Source of the DNA: Geminicoccaceae bacterium
Lineage (GTDB): Bacteria; Pseudomonadota; Alphaproteobacteria; Geminicoccales; Geminicoccaceae
Assembly (NCBI GenBank): GCA_028285265.1
Contig: JANQPX010000035.1
Span: 124,001 to 188,000, forward strand
DNA: 64,000 nucleotides
Direction of reading: 5' to 3'
The translations under genes and the position numbers were made by a program. Positions 1 through 9,028 of this stretch are shown here, piece after piece; positions within the stretch are counted from its first letter, which is position 1, and each line of letters starts with the position of its first letter. The notes under the pieces were generated by a model, which was given only the letters and a program-made list of their open reading frames with translations, did no database searches and was not told the origin of the DNA.

Positions 1-198
1 GCCGAGAGAGGTCATCGGCTTGATGCCAGCGCCGACCAAGGCGCGCCGCGTTTGTTCGACATCAATCGCTTTCGGATCGATCAACGGAATTTCGAGATAC
101 TCAAATCCGCAGGCCGCCGCGCGATCGATGGCACGCGCCGCTTCGTCCTGACTCCAACCGCTGACAAAAACCAGCGCGTGAACGCCAAGCGGGTTCAT
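1..198 (-). CDS. Sugar phosphate isomerase/epimerase-like protein (N-terminal part, runs off window)
   Basis: Only the first 66 residues are present; the rest lies beyond position 1. The N-terminus (MNPLGVHALVFVSGWS...) followed by a helix and 'GFEYLEIPLIDP' resembles the first beta-alpha units of xylose-isomerase-like TIM barrels, in particular D-tagatose/D-psicose 3-epimerase-like proteins. The ATG at 198 is preceded by a purine-rich GGAGAGGGG ribosome site. The gene follows the aminotransferase on the same strand after about 50 bp, so the two are probably cotranscribed. Substrate cannot be judged from this fragment. The fold assignment is by recall of family sequence. Confidence 0.65.
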   Translation of the reverse strand, partial: MNPLGVHALVFVSGWSQDEAARAIDRAAACGFEYLEIPLIDPKAIDVEQTRRALVGAGIKPMTSLG

Positions 199-251
199 GA
201 TAACCCCTCTCCTCTTCTTTTTTCTTCATTCGAAGCCGTGATGACTCGGCG

Positions 252-1637
252 CTAGTCGCCTTTCGCGACCTCATCAAGAGCATCCCTGAGACGCTCGGTG
301 ACGACATCGACTTCTTCCTTGGTGATTGATAGCGGCGGCGACAGTGCGATGATATCCCCGCCGGGGAGTGGACGCGCTAATAACCCGCGAGCATGGGCGG
401 CTTGCGACACCTTGGGCGCGATTTTCGCAGCTCCTTCGAACGGTCGCTTGCTGCCTTTGTCAGCGACAAACTCGATACCAAGAATCAGACCGACTCCGCG
501 CACATGGCCCACCAGGGGATGGTCAGCAAAGGCTTCACGCATAGAGGCCTGGAGATGACTCCCCACAGTCGCCGCATTGGAGACGAGATCATCACGCTCA
601 AAGATGTCCAGATTCGCCATGGCAGCGGCGGCGGCGACCGGGTGTCCGCCATAGGTGTATCCATGACCGAAGGGTCCGATATCCTTCGAGGTATCGATCA
701 ACACATTCCAGATCTTGTCACCCACCAGGCTGGCAGACATCGGGATATAGCCGCTGGTCAGACCCTTCGCGGTTGTGATCAGATCGGGCTTGATATTGTA
801 AAGGTTGGAGCCAAACCAGTGGCCTAGGCGACCAAAGCCGCAAATGACCTCATCCGCAACGAAGAGTACGTCGTGCTTTGCAAGGACCGGCTGAATCTCA
901 TCGAAATACCCCTCCGGCGGCACATGGACTCCCCCGGCCCCCATAACCGGCTCGGCAAAGAAGGCCGCAACCGTGTCCGGTCCTTCGTGCTCGATGGTTT
1001 CGTCAAGTTCTTTGGCGAGTTGTTTCGAAAAGTCGCGCTCGGACAGGCCTTCAGGTTTCACCCTGTAGGGATCCGGACAGGAAACATGGCGAACTTCAGG
1101 AATGGGTAGGTTGAAGGCTTTGTGCAGGAGCGGAAGGCCGGTTAAGCTGGCCGATGCGACGGTTACACCGTGATAGCCCTTGTCTCGGGCAATCAGCTTC
1201 ACCTTGCCTGGCTTGCCGCGAAGGTGATTGTAATACCAGATCAGTTTGACGTTGGTATCGTTGGCATCTGAACCGGTATTGCCAAACAACACCTTGCTCA
1301 TGCCATCAGGAGCAAGACGCAATAGTCGATCGGCAAGTCGGATCGACGGTTCGGTACCCATGGAGGAAAAGGAGTGGAAGTAGGCAAGCTTCTTGGCTTG
1401 CTCATGAATGGCGTCGGCGACTTCGGACCTGCCATAGCCGATATTGACACACCAGAGACCGGCGACGGCATCCAGGTAACGCTTGCCGTTAGGGTCAGCA
1501 ACCCAAACGCCGCTGCCTTCACTGATGACACGCACGCCCTTTTCGAGATGGTCGGCGAGGGCCGTGTACGGATGGAAGACACTTTGACGATCGAGTTCTT
1601 CCAGCGAGAGATTATGAGTTGGTTCGACGAGTGTCAT
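252..1637 (-). CDS. Class III (omega) aminotransferase, PLP-dependent
   Basis: The protein is about 461 residues from the ATG at 1637, which has an AGGGGA Shine-Dalgarno; the frame is open further upstream to 1736, but that extension lacks family character. Fold-type I class III features are visible: 'GNTGSDANDTNVK' (phosphate/PLP contact), 'VADEVICGFGRLG' with the PLP-pyridine Asp, and 'TTAKGLTSGYIP' carrying the Schiff-base Lys. It should move an amino group between an omega-amino acid or amine and pyruvate or another keto acid. Family resemblance is to the omega-amino acid:pyruvate / putrescine / taurine transaminase clade; the exact donor is not readable. The downstream epimerase-like gene is probably in the same operon. 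Confidence 0.88.
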   Translation of the reverse strand: MTLVEPTHNLSLEELDRQSVFHPYTALADHLEKGVRVISEGSGVWVADPNGKRYLDAVAGLWCVNIGYGRSEVADAIHEQAKKLAYFHSFSSMGTEPSIRLADRLLRLAPDGMSKVLFGNTGSDANDTNVKLIWYYNHLRGKPGKVKLIARDKGYHGVTVASASLTGLPLLHKAFNLPIPEVRHVSCPDPYRVKPEGLSERDFSKQLAKELDETIEHEGPDTVAAFFAEPVMGAGGVHVPPEGYFDEIQPVLAKHDVLFVADEVICGFGRLGHWFGSNLYNIKPDLITTAKGLTSGYIPMSASLVGDKIWNVLIDTSKDIGPFGHGYTYGGHPVAAAAAMANLDIFERDDLVSNAATVGSHLQASMREAFADHPLVGHVRGVGLILGIEFVADKGSKRPFEGAAKIAPKVSQAAHARGLLARPLPGGDIIALSPPLSITKEEVDVVTERLRDALDEVAKGD

Positions 1638-1892
1638 GCGCGGTCCCCTGATCGCGAAAAGCCGTAACGCTTTTGCCAAGCATAGCGCCAGCTGGTCCCT
1701 CGGCCAATGGGATCTCGTCAGGATCGACAAGGACAAGACCCAACAGGATCAAAAGGCGACGGAAGGCCATTAACCAAAAGTCTCACATTCCCGACATCAA
1801 ATAGACAAGGAAAAATTCAATAATAGAAATTGCGTATCATTGGTAAACACAAATTAACATTAATACTAAATTGATGTTATCAGTCTTTTTAT
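1638..1892. other. AT-rich intergenic region
   Basis: This stretch separates the leftward aminotransferase from the rightward pilin gene. No coding sequence is evident. From about 1780 onward it becomes strongly AT-rich, unlike the surrounding GC-rich genes, consistent with a divergent promoter region. Confidence 0.5.
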
Positions 1893-1921
1893 TTGACAAT
1901 TTAATGAAAATATACTATGTT
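1893..1921 (+). promoter_or_regulatory. Sigma70-type promoter of the Flp pilin gene
   Basis: TTGACA at 1893-1898 is a perfect -35 match. It is followed after exactly 17 bp by TATGTT at 1916-1921 as a -10 element. A ribosome site (GGAGGCGAAG, about 1937-1946) and the ATG at 1955 follow. The predicted leader is only about 25 nt. Confidence 0.7.
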
Positions 1922-1954
1922 CTTCAGCAGAATTGCTGGAGGCGAAGATTGACG

Positions 1955-2161
1955 ATGAAATCTCTTCACGGTCTTCTTGGTGATCAGCGGGGTGACTCTG
2001 CAATCCAGTATGCATTGGTCGCCGGCCTTGTGAGCGTTGTGGTCTTAGTTGGCAGCCTTGCGTTGCGCGAACCGCTCATTGAACTCTATACCGATGTCGG
2101 CAACCAGGCTGGCAATGCCCTCTCCGAGGACGCCGAGGCTGGCCCCACGCAGGACCGATAA
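1955..2161 (+). CDS. Flp/Fap-type (type IVb) pilin subunit
   Basis: This is a 68-residue protein from the ATG at 1955, which follows a GGAGG ribosome site; an in-frame upstream ATG at 1871 would precede the promoter. A short basic leader is followed by 'GDSAIQYALVAGLVSVVVLVGSLAL', the hydrophobic helix pattern of Flp pilins, with the usual G-x-x-AI-x-YALVAGL motif. Flp pilins are processed by a TadV prepilin peptidase and assembled by the Tad machinery. No tad/cpa gene is present in this window, so this is an isolated pilin copy. The tail is acidic (EDAEAGPTQDR), which is variable in the family. Confidence 0.82.
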   Translation: MKSLHGLLGDQRGDSAIQYALVAGLVSVVVLVGSLALREPLIELYTDVGNQAGNALSEDAEAGPTQDR

Positions 2162-2205
2162 GGCGCCATGCCTTTCAGAACATGGCGACCGTCACGCAAC
2201 TTGGC

Positions 2206-2898
2206 CTAGTTGAACTCGCCGACCATTTCTTCCAAGCGCGCCAGGTTACGAATAATCAGATTGCGGCCGCGCTTTTCAAGAATGCCTTCGTTGGTCAGGT
2301 GGCCGAATTCACGGGTTACGGCCTCACGGTGGGTACTGACCTGGCTAGCTATGTCGGCATGGGTCGGCGCCGGATAAATGTTAATGACCTCCCCACCACG
2401 GTGGCCATTAGCCTTGGCCAGCCTGAGCAATTCGGCCTGGATTCGATTGCGCACGCCATAGGTCGTGAATTCAAAGATGCGCTCGGAGAGCGAGCGAACC
2501 AGAAATGCGAGGTCCTGCATGACCCGAAAGCCGACATCGGGCATTTCGCGCATGATCGCCAAGATATCACTCTCGGTGAGCCGATAGAGCTCAAGATTGG
2601 AGAGGCTCACGGCCGAAGCAGATCGCGGCAGGCGGTCGATCGCCGAGATGACGCCAAAGGTGTTACCCGGGCCAAGCTGACGAAACAGGATCTCTTTTCC
2701 GGTTTCCGAGAAAATCGTGATCCCGACCCGTCCACTCTTGATGAAGTAAACATCGGCCGACACGTCTCCATAACTGAAGATGGTCTGGCGCCGTCGATAC
2801 TTGTCCCTGCGGCAGCGTTTCGCAATTCCGTAAAGCTGATCCTGATCGAGATCCTTAAAAAACTCGACCGAAGCCAAGAGCTCAACAATGTCCTCCAC
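2206..2898 (-). CDS. Crp/Fnr-family transcriptional regulator
   Basis: The protein has 230 residues from a GTG start at 2898 with a strong GGGAGGT ribosome site. The N-terminal cyclic-nucleotide-binding beta-roll runs to about residue 120 ('GDVSADVYFIKSGRVGI', 'LGPGNTFGVISAI'). A dimerisation helix follows ('VMQDLAFLVRSLSERIFEFTTYGVRNRIQAELLRLA') and then a winged helix ('THADIASQVSTHREAVTREFGHLTNEGILEKRG'). Only one N-terminal Cys is present, so it is not an [4Fe-4S] FNR-type oxygen sensor. The effector is unknown. It lies 135 bp downstream of the formate dehydrogenase gene on the same strand, so it may be cotranscribed with it or regulate it. Confidence 0.88.
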   Translation of the reverse strand: MEDIVELLASVEFFKDLDQDQLYGIAKRCRRDKYRRRQTIFSYGDVSADVYFIKSGRVGITIFSETGKEILFRQLGPGNTFGVISAIDRLPRSASAVSLSNLELYRLTESDILAIMREMPDVGFRVMQDLAFLVRSLSERIFEFTTYGVRNRIQAELLRLAKANGHRGGEVINIYPAPTHADIASQVSTHREAVTREFGHLTNEGILEKRGRNLIIRNLARLEEMVGEFN

Positions 2899-3033
2899 GC
2901 ACCACCTCCCCCGTTCCCGGCCGTGGCTAACGAAACTCTCCTATAACGCACCAATCACGGCGCGTCATGTCCCTTTGAGACTGAGAAAATTGGCCAGGAG
3001 CACCACGTTTCTTAGTTGATCGACAAACACAGG

Positions 3034-5802
3034 TTATTCGGCAGCGACGACGCGCTGTGACTTCTCCACCTTCGCCGCACAAAACTTGAACTCCGGAATC
3101 TTGCCGAAGGGATCAAGTTGCGGATTGGTAAGGACATTGGCTGCTGCTTCAGCGTAGCAAAACGGAATAAAGATCATACCTTCGGCAACGGCCCGATCCG
3201 ACCGCGCCATCAGCTCGATCGAGCCACGTCGGGTTTCGACTTTGATGCGTTCGCCCGGCGCCACACCAAGACGACGAAGCTCTTTGGGGTTCAAACTGGC
3301 ATTCGCTTCGGGTTCGAGCGCATCCAGTTTGCTCGCACGTCTGGTCATCGACCCCGTGTGCCAATGCTCAAGCTGACGGCCGGTGGTCAGCACCATGGGA
3401 AAGTCTTCATCCGGCAATTCGTCGGGCGGGATGACCTCTGCCGGCGTGAACTTGCCACGACCACTCATCGTCGGAAAACTCTCGGCAAAGACGATCTCGT
3501 TACCGGGACGATCCGGCGCATCACAGGGATAGGTAACGGCATCTTCCTCGGTCAGCCGATCCCAGGTGATGTTATCAAGGGAGTTCATGCCCTGCTTCAT
3601 TTCAGCAAAAATATCGGCCGGACTTTGATAGCGCCAATCAAGACCGATGCGATTGGCGATCTCTTGAATAATCCACCAATCCTGGCGCGCATCGCCGGGA
3701 AGCGGAAGCGCCGCGCGCCCGCGCTGTACTTGCCGATTGGTGTTTGTGACCGTCCCGTCCTTTTCCGCCCATGCCGAGGCCGGCAGGACGATATCGGCAT
3801 ATTTCGCGGTCTCGGTTAAGAACAGATCTTGAACGACAAGATGATCGAGCTTCGCGAGTCCTGCCCGGGCATGGCCGGCATCGGGGTCCGACATCGCAGG
3901 GTTCTCGCCCATAATGTACATGCCGCGGATCTCACCGTCATGCACGGCATCCATGATTTCAACGACCGTGAGGCCGGGATGAGGATCGAGCTTTTGACCC
4001 CAAAGATCCTCAAAACGCTGACGAATGGTGTCATTGCCGACAGCGCCATAATCCGGAAAGACCATCGGAATGAGGCCGGCATCCGATGCGCCCTGCACAT
4101 TGTTTTGGCCACGAAGAGGGTGCAGACCTGTTCCCGGCCGGCCAACCTGGCCGGTCATGAGCACAAGTGAAATCAGGCAGCGTGCATTGTCGGTTCCGTG
4201 CACATGCTGGGAAACGCCCATGCCCCAAAATACAATGCTGCGCTGTGCCGTCGCGAATTTCCGGGCAACGGTCTGAAGCGTCTCAACATCGATGCCGCAA
4301 ACGGCAGCCATGGATGCGGGATCGAAGCCTTCGAGATGTTTCTTCATCGCCTCGAAGCCTTCAGTATGCGCCTGTATGTATTGCTTGTCGTAGAGCCCCT
4401 CTTCGAGAATTACATGCATGATCGCATTCAGCATCGCGACATCGCTGCCCGGCTTGAACTGCAGCATGTGGGTAGCGTGACGCTTGAGTGCCTGACCTCG
4501 GGGGTCCATGACGATGAGCGTCTTGCCGGCTCGCGCCGCTTGCTTGAAATAGGTCGCGGCAACCGGATGGTTTTCGGTCGGGTTCGCACCGATCACGATG
4601 ATAACATCGCTATCCTTCACCGCAGTGAACGGTGCCGTCACCGCGCCCGAGCCGATATTCTCCATCAAGGCTGCGACTGAGGACGCATGGCAGAGCCGGG
4701 TGCAATGGTCGACATTGTTGGTCCCAAAACCAGTGCGCACGAGTTTCTGGACGAGATAGGCCTCCTCATTCGACCCCTTCGCTGACCCAAAGCCAGCGAG
4801 CGCGCTGGATCCAAGGCCGTCCCTGATGTCCCGAAGTCCCTTTGCAGCGAGATCCAAAGCCTCGTCCCAGGTCGCTTCCCGAAAATGAGTCCAGGGATTG
4901 GCGGGGTCGATATCGTCATCGACCCGTTTTGCTACGCCTTCCTTTCGGATCAGCGGGACGGTCAAGCGATCCGGATGTGAGATGTAGTCGAAGCCAAAGC
5001 GCCCTTTCACGCAAAGTCGATTTTCATTGGCAGGGCCATTTCGGCCACTGACATAACGGACTTCGTCGTCCCGAATGTGAAAGGTGATCTGACAGCCGAC
5101 ACCGCAATAGGGACAGACACTGTCGACTTGACGATCAATCTGGACATCGCCGACCTGGTGCTCATCCACCATCGTCGCCGGCATCAAAGCGCCGGTCGGA
5201 CAGGCTTGCACGCACTCACCGCAAGCAACGCAGGTCGAGGCACCCATTGGGTCGTCCATGTCAAAGACGATTTTCGCCTCGTTGTTGCGATAAGCCATGC
5301 CAATCACGTCATTCACTTGCACCTCGCGACAAGCGCGCACACAGAGATTGCAGTGAATACAGGCATCGAGATTGACCGCCATGGCCGGATGACTGGTGTC
5401 ACTCGGCGGCCCTGACCGTTTCGGGAAGCGACTAGCGCTAACCCCGAGAGCATCCCCCGTCTCCCAAAGGCGGGAGGTCGGATCATGAGCGACGGCACGG
5501 TCGGGCTGATCGGCCATAAGGAGCTCGATCACCATCTTTCTGGCTGTCTTGGCGCGGTCACTGGCCGAGCGAACCACCATGCCTTCCGTCGGCGTACGAA
5601 TACAGGATGCCGCCAGGGCCCGCTCCCCTTCAACCTCGACCATGCAAGCACGGCAATTGCCGTCAGCGCGATAGCCAGGTTCCGGAAGCCAGCATAGATG
5701 AGGGATCTCAACACCCTCACGTTCGGCAACCTGCCAGATCGTTTCACCGGCCGAAGCCTCAACCGATCGGCCATCAAGGGTAAAGGTGATTTTGTCGGTC
5801 AT
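3034..5802 (-). CDS. fdhA: Formate dehydrogenase alpha subunit (molybdopterin, NuoG-like N-terminus)
   Basis: This 922-residue protein should oxidise formate to CO2 at a Mo/W-bis-MGD site. Domains in order are: a 2Fe-2S ferredoxin domain (residues ~30-70, Cys in 'HLCWLPEPGY', 'GNCRACMVEV'); two 4Fe-4S motifs ('CIHCNLCVRAC', 'CVACGECVQACP', ~145-210); the Mo4Fe4S motif 'CPYCGVGC...LCVKG'; and the catalytic region with 'CTRLCHASSVAAL' (~370), where Cys replaces the selenocysteine of Sec-type enzymes. The C-terminal dinucleotide-binding domain includes 'LTTGRQLEHWHTGSMTRR'. A GAGG ribosome site precedes the ATG. No beta/gamma (NuoF/NuoE-like) partner or fdhD is adjacent, so the electron acceptor is unknown. 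Confidence 0.9.
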   Translation of the reverse strand: MTDKITFTLDGRSVEASAGETIWQVAEREGVEIPHLCWLPEPGYRADGNCRACMVEVEGERALAASCIRTPTEGMVVRSASDRAKTARKMVIELLMADQPDRAVAHDPTSRLWETGDALGVSASRFPKRSGPPSDTSHPAMAVNLDACIHCNLCVRACREVQVNDVIGMAYRNNEAKIVFDMDDPMGASTCVACGECVQACPTGALMPATMVDEHQVGDVQIDRQVDSVCPYCGVGCQITFHIRDDEVRYVSGRNGPANENRLCVKGRFGFDYISHPDRLTVPLIRKEGVAKRVDDDIDPANPWTHFREATWDEALDLAAKGLRDIRDGLGSSALAGFGSAKGSNEEAYLVQKLVRTGFGTNNVDHCTRLCHASSVAALMENIGSGAVTAPFTAVKDSDVIIVIGANPTENHPVAATYFKQAARAGKTLIVMDPRGQALKRHATHMLQFKPGSDVAMLNAIMHVILEEGLYDKQYIQAHTEGFEAMKKHLEGFDPASMAAVCGIDVETLQTVARKFATAQRSIVFWGMGVSQHVHGTDNARCLISLVLMTGQVGRPGTGLHPLRGQNNVQGASDAGLIPMVFPDYGAVGNDTIRQRFEDLWGQKLDPHPGLTVVEIMDAVHDGEIRGMYIMGENPAMSDPDAGHARAGLAKLDHLVVQDLFLTETAKYADIVLPASAWAEKDGTVTNTNRQVQRGRAALPLPGDARQDWWIIQEIANRIGLDWRYQSPADIFAEMKQGMNSLDNITWDRLTEEDAVTYPCDAPDRPGNEIVFAESFPTMSGRGKFTPAEVIPPDELPDEDFPMVLTTGRQLEHWHTGSMTRRASKLDALEPEANASLNPKELRRLGVAPGERIKVETRRGSIELMARSDRAVAEGMIFIPFCYAEAAANVLTNPQLDPFGKIPEFKFCAAKVEKSQRVVAAE

Positions 5803-5955
5803 GGAACAGCCTCAAACCCAACTGCGCATGTCGCCCCCAGGGACGTCGGCGACGTTTTGGTCGCCATGCCCCTTAGATACGAGGATTCTAGCGAAGTTTT
5901 CCCTGGTATACCAGAGCCCAAAGCAGCGACTTTATCGCCTTTCAGATGATAGATG

Positions 5956-7902
5956 CTATTGGGTTTTGGTCTCCACCTGTTCGAGGCTGGACTGCACGGC
6001 AGCGTAGTTGGGATGATCGGGCCCAAGAACGTCGAGCACACGACGCCAATGGGACTTTGCGTCATCGATTGTGCCTTGCTGGACGGCAGCGAGACCGAGG
6101 TACCAATGAGCCTCGGGGTCATCGGGGTCGATCGCAACAATCCTTCGATAGAGATCGACGGCTTCTGCGCCAACCAAGGCCGTATTCGTCTCGGGATGCC
6201 GTCCGCCGAGTAAACTTCCCGCATAGGCACGAAGCACATCAGTGTCGTCAGGCGCCTGCTCCATCGCACGCTCGTAGGCTTCCTTCGCTGCGTCGGGCTC
6301 GCCAAGAACGGTTCGGGATTGAGCAAGACGCAGCCACCCCTCGATGTCGGAGGGATCGTCTTCGAGGCGTGCTGCCAAACCCTCAACCATGGCGCGAATT
6401 TGATCCGATCGATCTTCCGGCGATAGCGCAGCCATCGCGGCACGATCTTCGGCCGTCGGCTGCGGCCCACCGGCGGGCCGTTGCATCGAACCATTCGGCG
6501 CAAGCGTCGGTACACCTGCGGCGAGGGCTGCCGCCGGCTCGTCTGTCTCAAGAGCGGCAATACGCGCCTCAACAATGCCGTAATCGTCGGTTCCATCCTC
6601 GAGCAGGCTCAACAGATCCCGCCAATGAGCGATCGCCCCCTCCTTGTCGCCCGACTGCGCTGCGGACAACCCGAGTAGCCAGCGAGGTTCAGGATCGTCT
6701 GGCGTAAGCTCGACTAATTGTTGATAGATCGCGATCGCCTCGTCGCCGACCACCGGATCGCCGCCAGGCGTCTCACTCGGCTCAAGGAGGCTTGCAGCAT
6801 AGCCAAGCAAAACATCAGGATTGTCGGGAGCAAGTGCGCGAGCCCGCTCAAATGCTGCCTTCGCCAAGTCCGGCTCGTCCAAGACCATGCGCGATCGGCC
6901 GAGCATCAACCAACCCTCGACATCATCCGGCTCGCTCTCGAGACGGGCGGCGAGGCCCTCAACCATCGAACGGATCTGCTCGTTTTCGGCATGAGGACCG
7001 GCATTGCCACCCGTTGCGGCTGTGCCTTCGGGAAGGCTCGCGATGATCGCATCAGCAGGGCGACCATTCGCTTCGAGAACACCGCGAATCGAGCTAACGA
7101 TCTGAGAGCGGAATGGGGCGTCACTCGGGCTGATGGCCAAGAGATGGCGCCAAGTATCGACCGCGCTGTCGACATCACCTTCTTGCGTGGCCGCTAGACC
7201 GATATAGTAATGCGCACGCGGCTCGTTTGGTACGCTCTCAAGAGCCGTTCGAAACTGTTCAAGAGCACCGCGCGTTACCAGGCCCTCGGCCCCCTGCACG
7301 ATCGCTTCGCCCATTTCGATTCGGAGCATAGGACTGCCGGTAAGCTCGATCGCTTTGTTGTAGGACCCTGCTGCATCGCCATAAAGACCGGCCTGCAGTT
7401 GCGTTCGCGCGAGTTCGACCCAAAGGGCGGTATCGTCCGGCGCCGAGTCGACCCGGTCTTGTAAGCGCTGAATGTTAGCAAGCGCCACTTCGCGACCACC
7501 GGACGGCTGTTGCGGTATCGTTCGAGAGGTGATGGGTTGATCCCGAACCGCGGGCTCTCCGATTTGCAGATAGAGAAGAGCGGATGCAACCGGGACCACG
7601 AATATCAACGCCGCTGTGACCGCCAATCTGACCGTAGAAATGCCGTTCCAAACGGAGTCGGCGGCATCGCCCTGATCGGCAATCGCCAGGATACGGCGCT
7701 CAATTTCAAGTCGGGCGCCACGCGCCGCCTCATCATCGATGATCCCGCGCTCGAGATCACGTTCCAACTCGCCCAGCTGGTCACGATAGACATTGAGGTC
7801 AAACGCCTCTCGCTTGGGCACGGCCCTACGGCGAAGGAAGGGAAGCGCCAGCAGCGAAACGGCGATCGCCGTCAGGAATAGAAAAGGAAGAAGTGCGGTC
7901 AT
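5956..7902 (-). CDS. ccmI: Cytochrome c-type biogenesis protein CcmI (CycH), enlarged
   Basis: CcmI chaperones apocytochrome c to the heme ligation complex. The N-terminus has a membrane segment, a basic cytoplasmic loop with the usual 'NVYRDQLGELERDLERG' leucine-zipper-like stretch and a second membrane helix (~residues 90-110). The periplasmic part is TPR-rich. At 648 residues it is longer than typical CcmI because the TPR module is repeated: two segments starting 'IRSMVEGLAARLE' (~310) and 'IRAMVEGLAARLE' (~490) are clearly paralogous over about 140 residues, and a more diverged copy precedes them. The ATG overlaps the ccmH stop by 4 bp, so it is the last gene of the ccm operon. Confidence 0.9.
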   Translation of the reverse strand: MTALLPFLFLTAIAVSLLALPFLRRRAVPKREAFDLNVYRDQLGELERDLERGIIDDEAARGARLEIERRILAIADQGDAADSVWNGISTVRLAVTAALIFVVPVASALLYLQIGEPAVRDQPITSRTIPQQPSGGREVALANIQRLQDRVDSAPDDTALWVELARTQLQAGLYGDAAGSYNKAIELTGSPMLRIEMGEAIVQGAEGLVTRGALEQFRTALESVPNEPRAHYYIGLAATQEGDVDSAVDTWRHLLAISPSDAPFRSQIVSSIRGVLEANGRPADAIIASLPEGTAATGGNAGPHAENEQIRSMVEGLAARLESEPDDVEGWLMLGRSRMVLDEPDLAKAAFERARALAPDNPDVLLGYAASLLEPSETPGGDPVVGDEAIAIYQQLVELTPDDPEPRWLLGLSAAQSGDKEGAIAHWRDLLSLLEDGTDDYGIVEARIAALETDEPAAALAAGVPTLAPNGSMQRPAGGPQPTAEDRAAMAALSPEDRSDQIRAMVEGLAARLEDDPSDIEGWLRLAQSRTVLGEPDAAKEAYERAMEQAPDDTDVLRAYAGSLLGGRHPETNTALVGAEAVDLYRRIVAIDPDDPEAHWYLGLAAVQQGTIDDAKSHWRRVLDVLGPDHPNYAAVQSSLEQVETKTQ

Positions 7903-8423
7903 CTCGGATCGGCGCCCTGTCGTTCAAGCAGTCGATCGAGCCTTGCCTGCTCATCGGCGGACAGGCTGTTTACCGGCGCTTCAAGGGGTTCATTCCGACG
8001 GCGTCGGACATAAAAGAAAACAGCGATGCCGGCCAACACAAAGATGGCGACAGGGCCATACCAGAGAAGCCAGGTCGATGGCTTCATCGGTGGGCGAAGC
8101 AGGACGAAATCGCCGTAGCGTTCGGTGGCGAAGGCAAGAATTTCCTCATCGGTGTCGCCAGCAAGCAGGCGCTCGCGCACTAGCTGCCGCAGATCGCGAG
8201 CGAGATCGGCATTCGAATCATCGATCGACTGGTTTTGGCAGACAAGACAACGGAGTTCCTTCGACAAGGATCGCGCTCGTCGCTCCAGTTCCGGATCTTC
8301 CAAGACCTCATCCGGGCTGGTCACAGCTAAAGCGCTTTGAACAAGGACCTCACTGTGCGGCATGACCGCGCCAAGCGCTGCCAGCATGACGACGGCATAG
8401 AGACAGACAATCTTCTGTCTCAT
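7899..8423 (-). CDS. ccmH: Cytochrome c-type biogenesis protein CcmH (CcmH/Ccl2 thioreductant subunit)
   Basis: The protein has 174 residues with a cleavable signal peptide, the redox motif 'LRCLVCQNQS' (CxxC), and a C-terminal membrane helix ('WYGPVAIFVLAGIAVFFYV') followed by a basic tail. CcmH keeps the apocytochrome CxxCH cysteines reduced for heme attachment on the periplasmic side and works with CcmF and CcmI. Start and stop overlap its neighbours ccmG and ccmI by 4 bp each, consistent with translational coupling. Confidence 0.93.
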   Translation of the reverse strand: MRQKIVCLYAVVMLAALGAVMPHSEVLVQSALAVTSPDEVLEDPELERRARSLSKELRCLVCQNQSIDDSNADLARDLRQLVRERLLAGDTDEEILAFATERYGDFVLLRPPMKPSTWLLWYGPVAIFVLAGIAVFFYVRRRRNEPLEAPVNSLSADEQARLDRLLERQGADPR

Positions 8424-9028
8424 GGCTTTAGATCCTCAATGACCGACATAATTTCTTGAACTTGACCATTCGTCGTTATGGGTCCGACATGCTTGTGGCG
8501 GATCTTGCCCTCCGCATCAATCACGAAGGTTTCAGGCACGCCATAGACACCCCACTCGATACCGGCTCGCCCATTGCGGTCCGCGCCGATCCGTTCATAG
8601 GGATCACCGAGCTCGCTGAGGAAATGTGCGGCATCCTCAGGGTTATCCTTGTAGTTAAAACCCTGAAGGATCACGCCTTCACGGGCCATGCGCATCAGGA
8701 ACGGGTGCTCGATCCTGCAGGGCCCGCACCAGGACGCAAACACGTTAACCAATTGCACCTTGCCTTGGAGATCCGCGCTTTTAAGGCCTGGCTTGTCGAT
8801 GCCCGCTGCCTCAAGGGCCGGCAGATCAAACTCGGGAACAGGCTTGTCAATCAAAGCTGAGGGCAAGGTGCTCGGATCACGGGTTAGACCGATCCCAAGG
8901 CCAAGGCCGATCACCACGAAAACAACAACCGGCAAGAGATACCCAAGACGGCCATAGGTCCCCTTGCTGGCTGAAGCCGTTGGCGTGCCGGTCCCGTCAG
9001 GGTCGACTGATTTGGCGGTATCACTCAT
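8420..9028 (-). CDS. ccmG: Thiol:disulfide interchange protein CcmG/DsbE
   Basis: The protein has 202 residues. An N-terminal membrane anchor ('YLLPVVVFVVIGLGLGIGL', ~30-48) is followed by a thioredoxin fold with active site 'FASWCGPCRIEHP' and the family's 'GVYGVPETFVID' cis-Pro loop. It is a membrane-tethered periplasmic reductant for CcmH or apocytochrome c. The N-terminal 28 residues are a Ser/Thr-rich extension. It overlaps ccmF upstream and ccmH downstream by 4 bp. Confidence 0.93.
   Translation of the reverse strand: MSDTAKSVDPDGTGTPTASASKGTYGRLGYLLPVVVFVVIGLGLGIGLTRDPSTLPSALIDKPVPEFDLPALEAAGIDKPGLKSADLQGKVQLVNVFASWCGPCRIEHPFLMRMAREGVILQGFNYKDNPEDAAHFLSELGDPYERIGADRNGRAGIEWGVYGVPETFVIDAEGKIRHKHVGPITTNGQVQEIMSVIEDLKP

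Noticed and set aside
2182..2946. 254-codon plus-strand ORF
   Set aside because: Lies fully antisense to the Crp-family gene, which has clear domain motifs and a good ribosome site.
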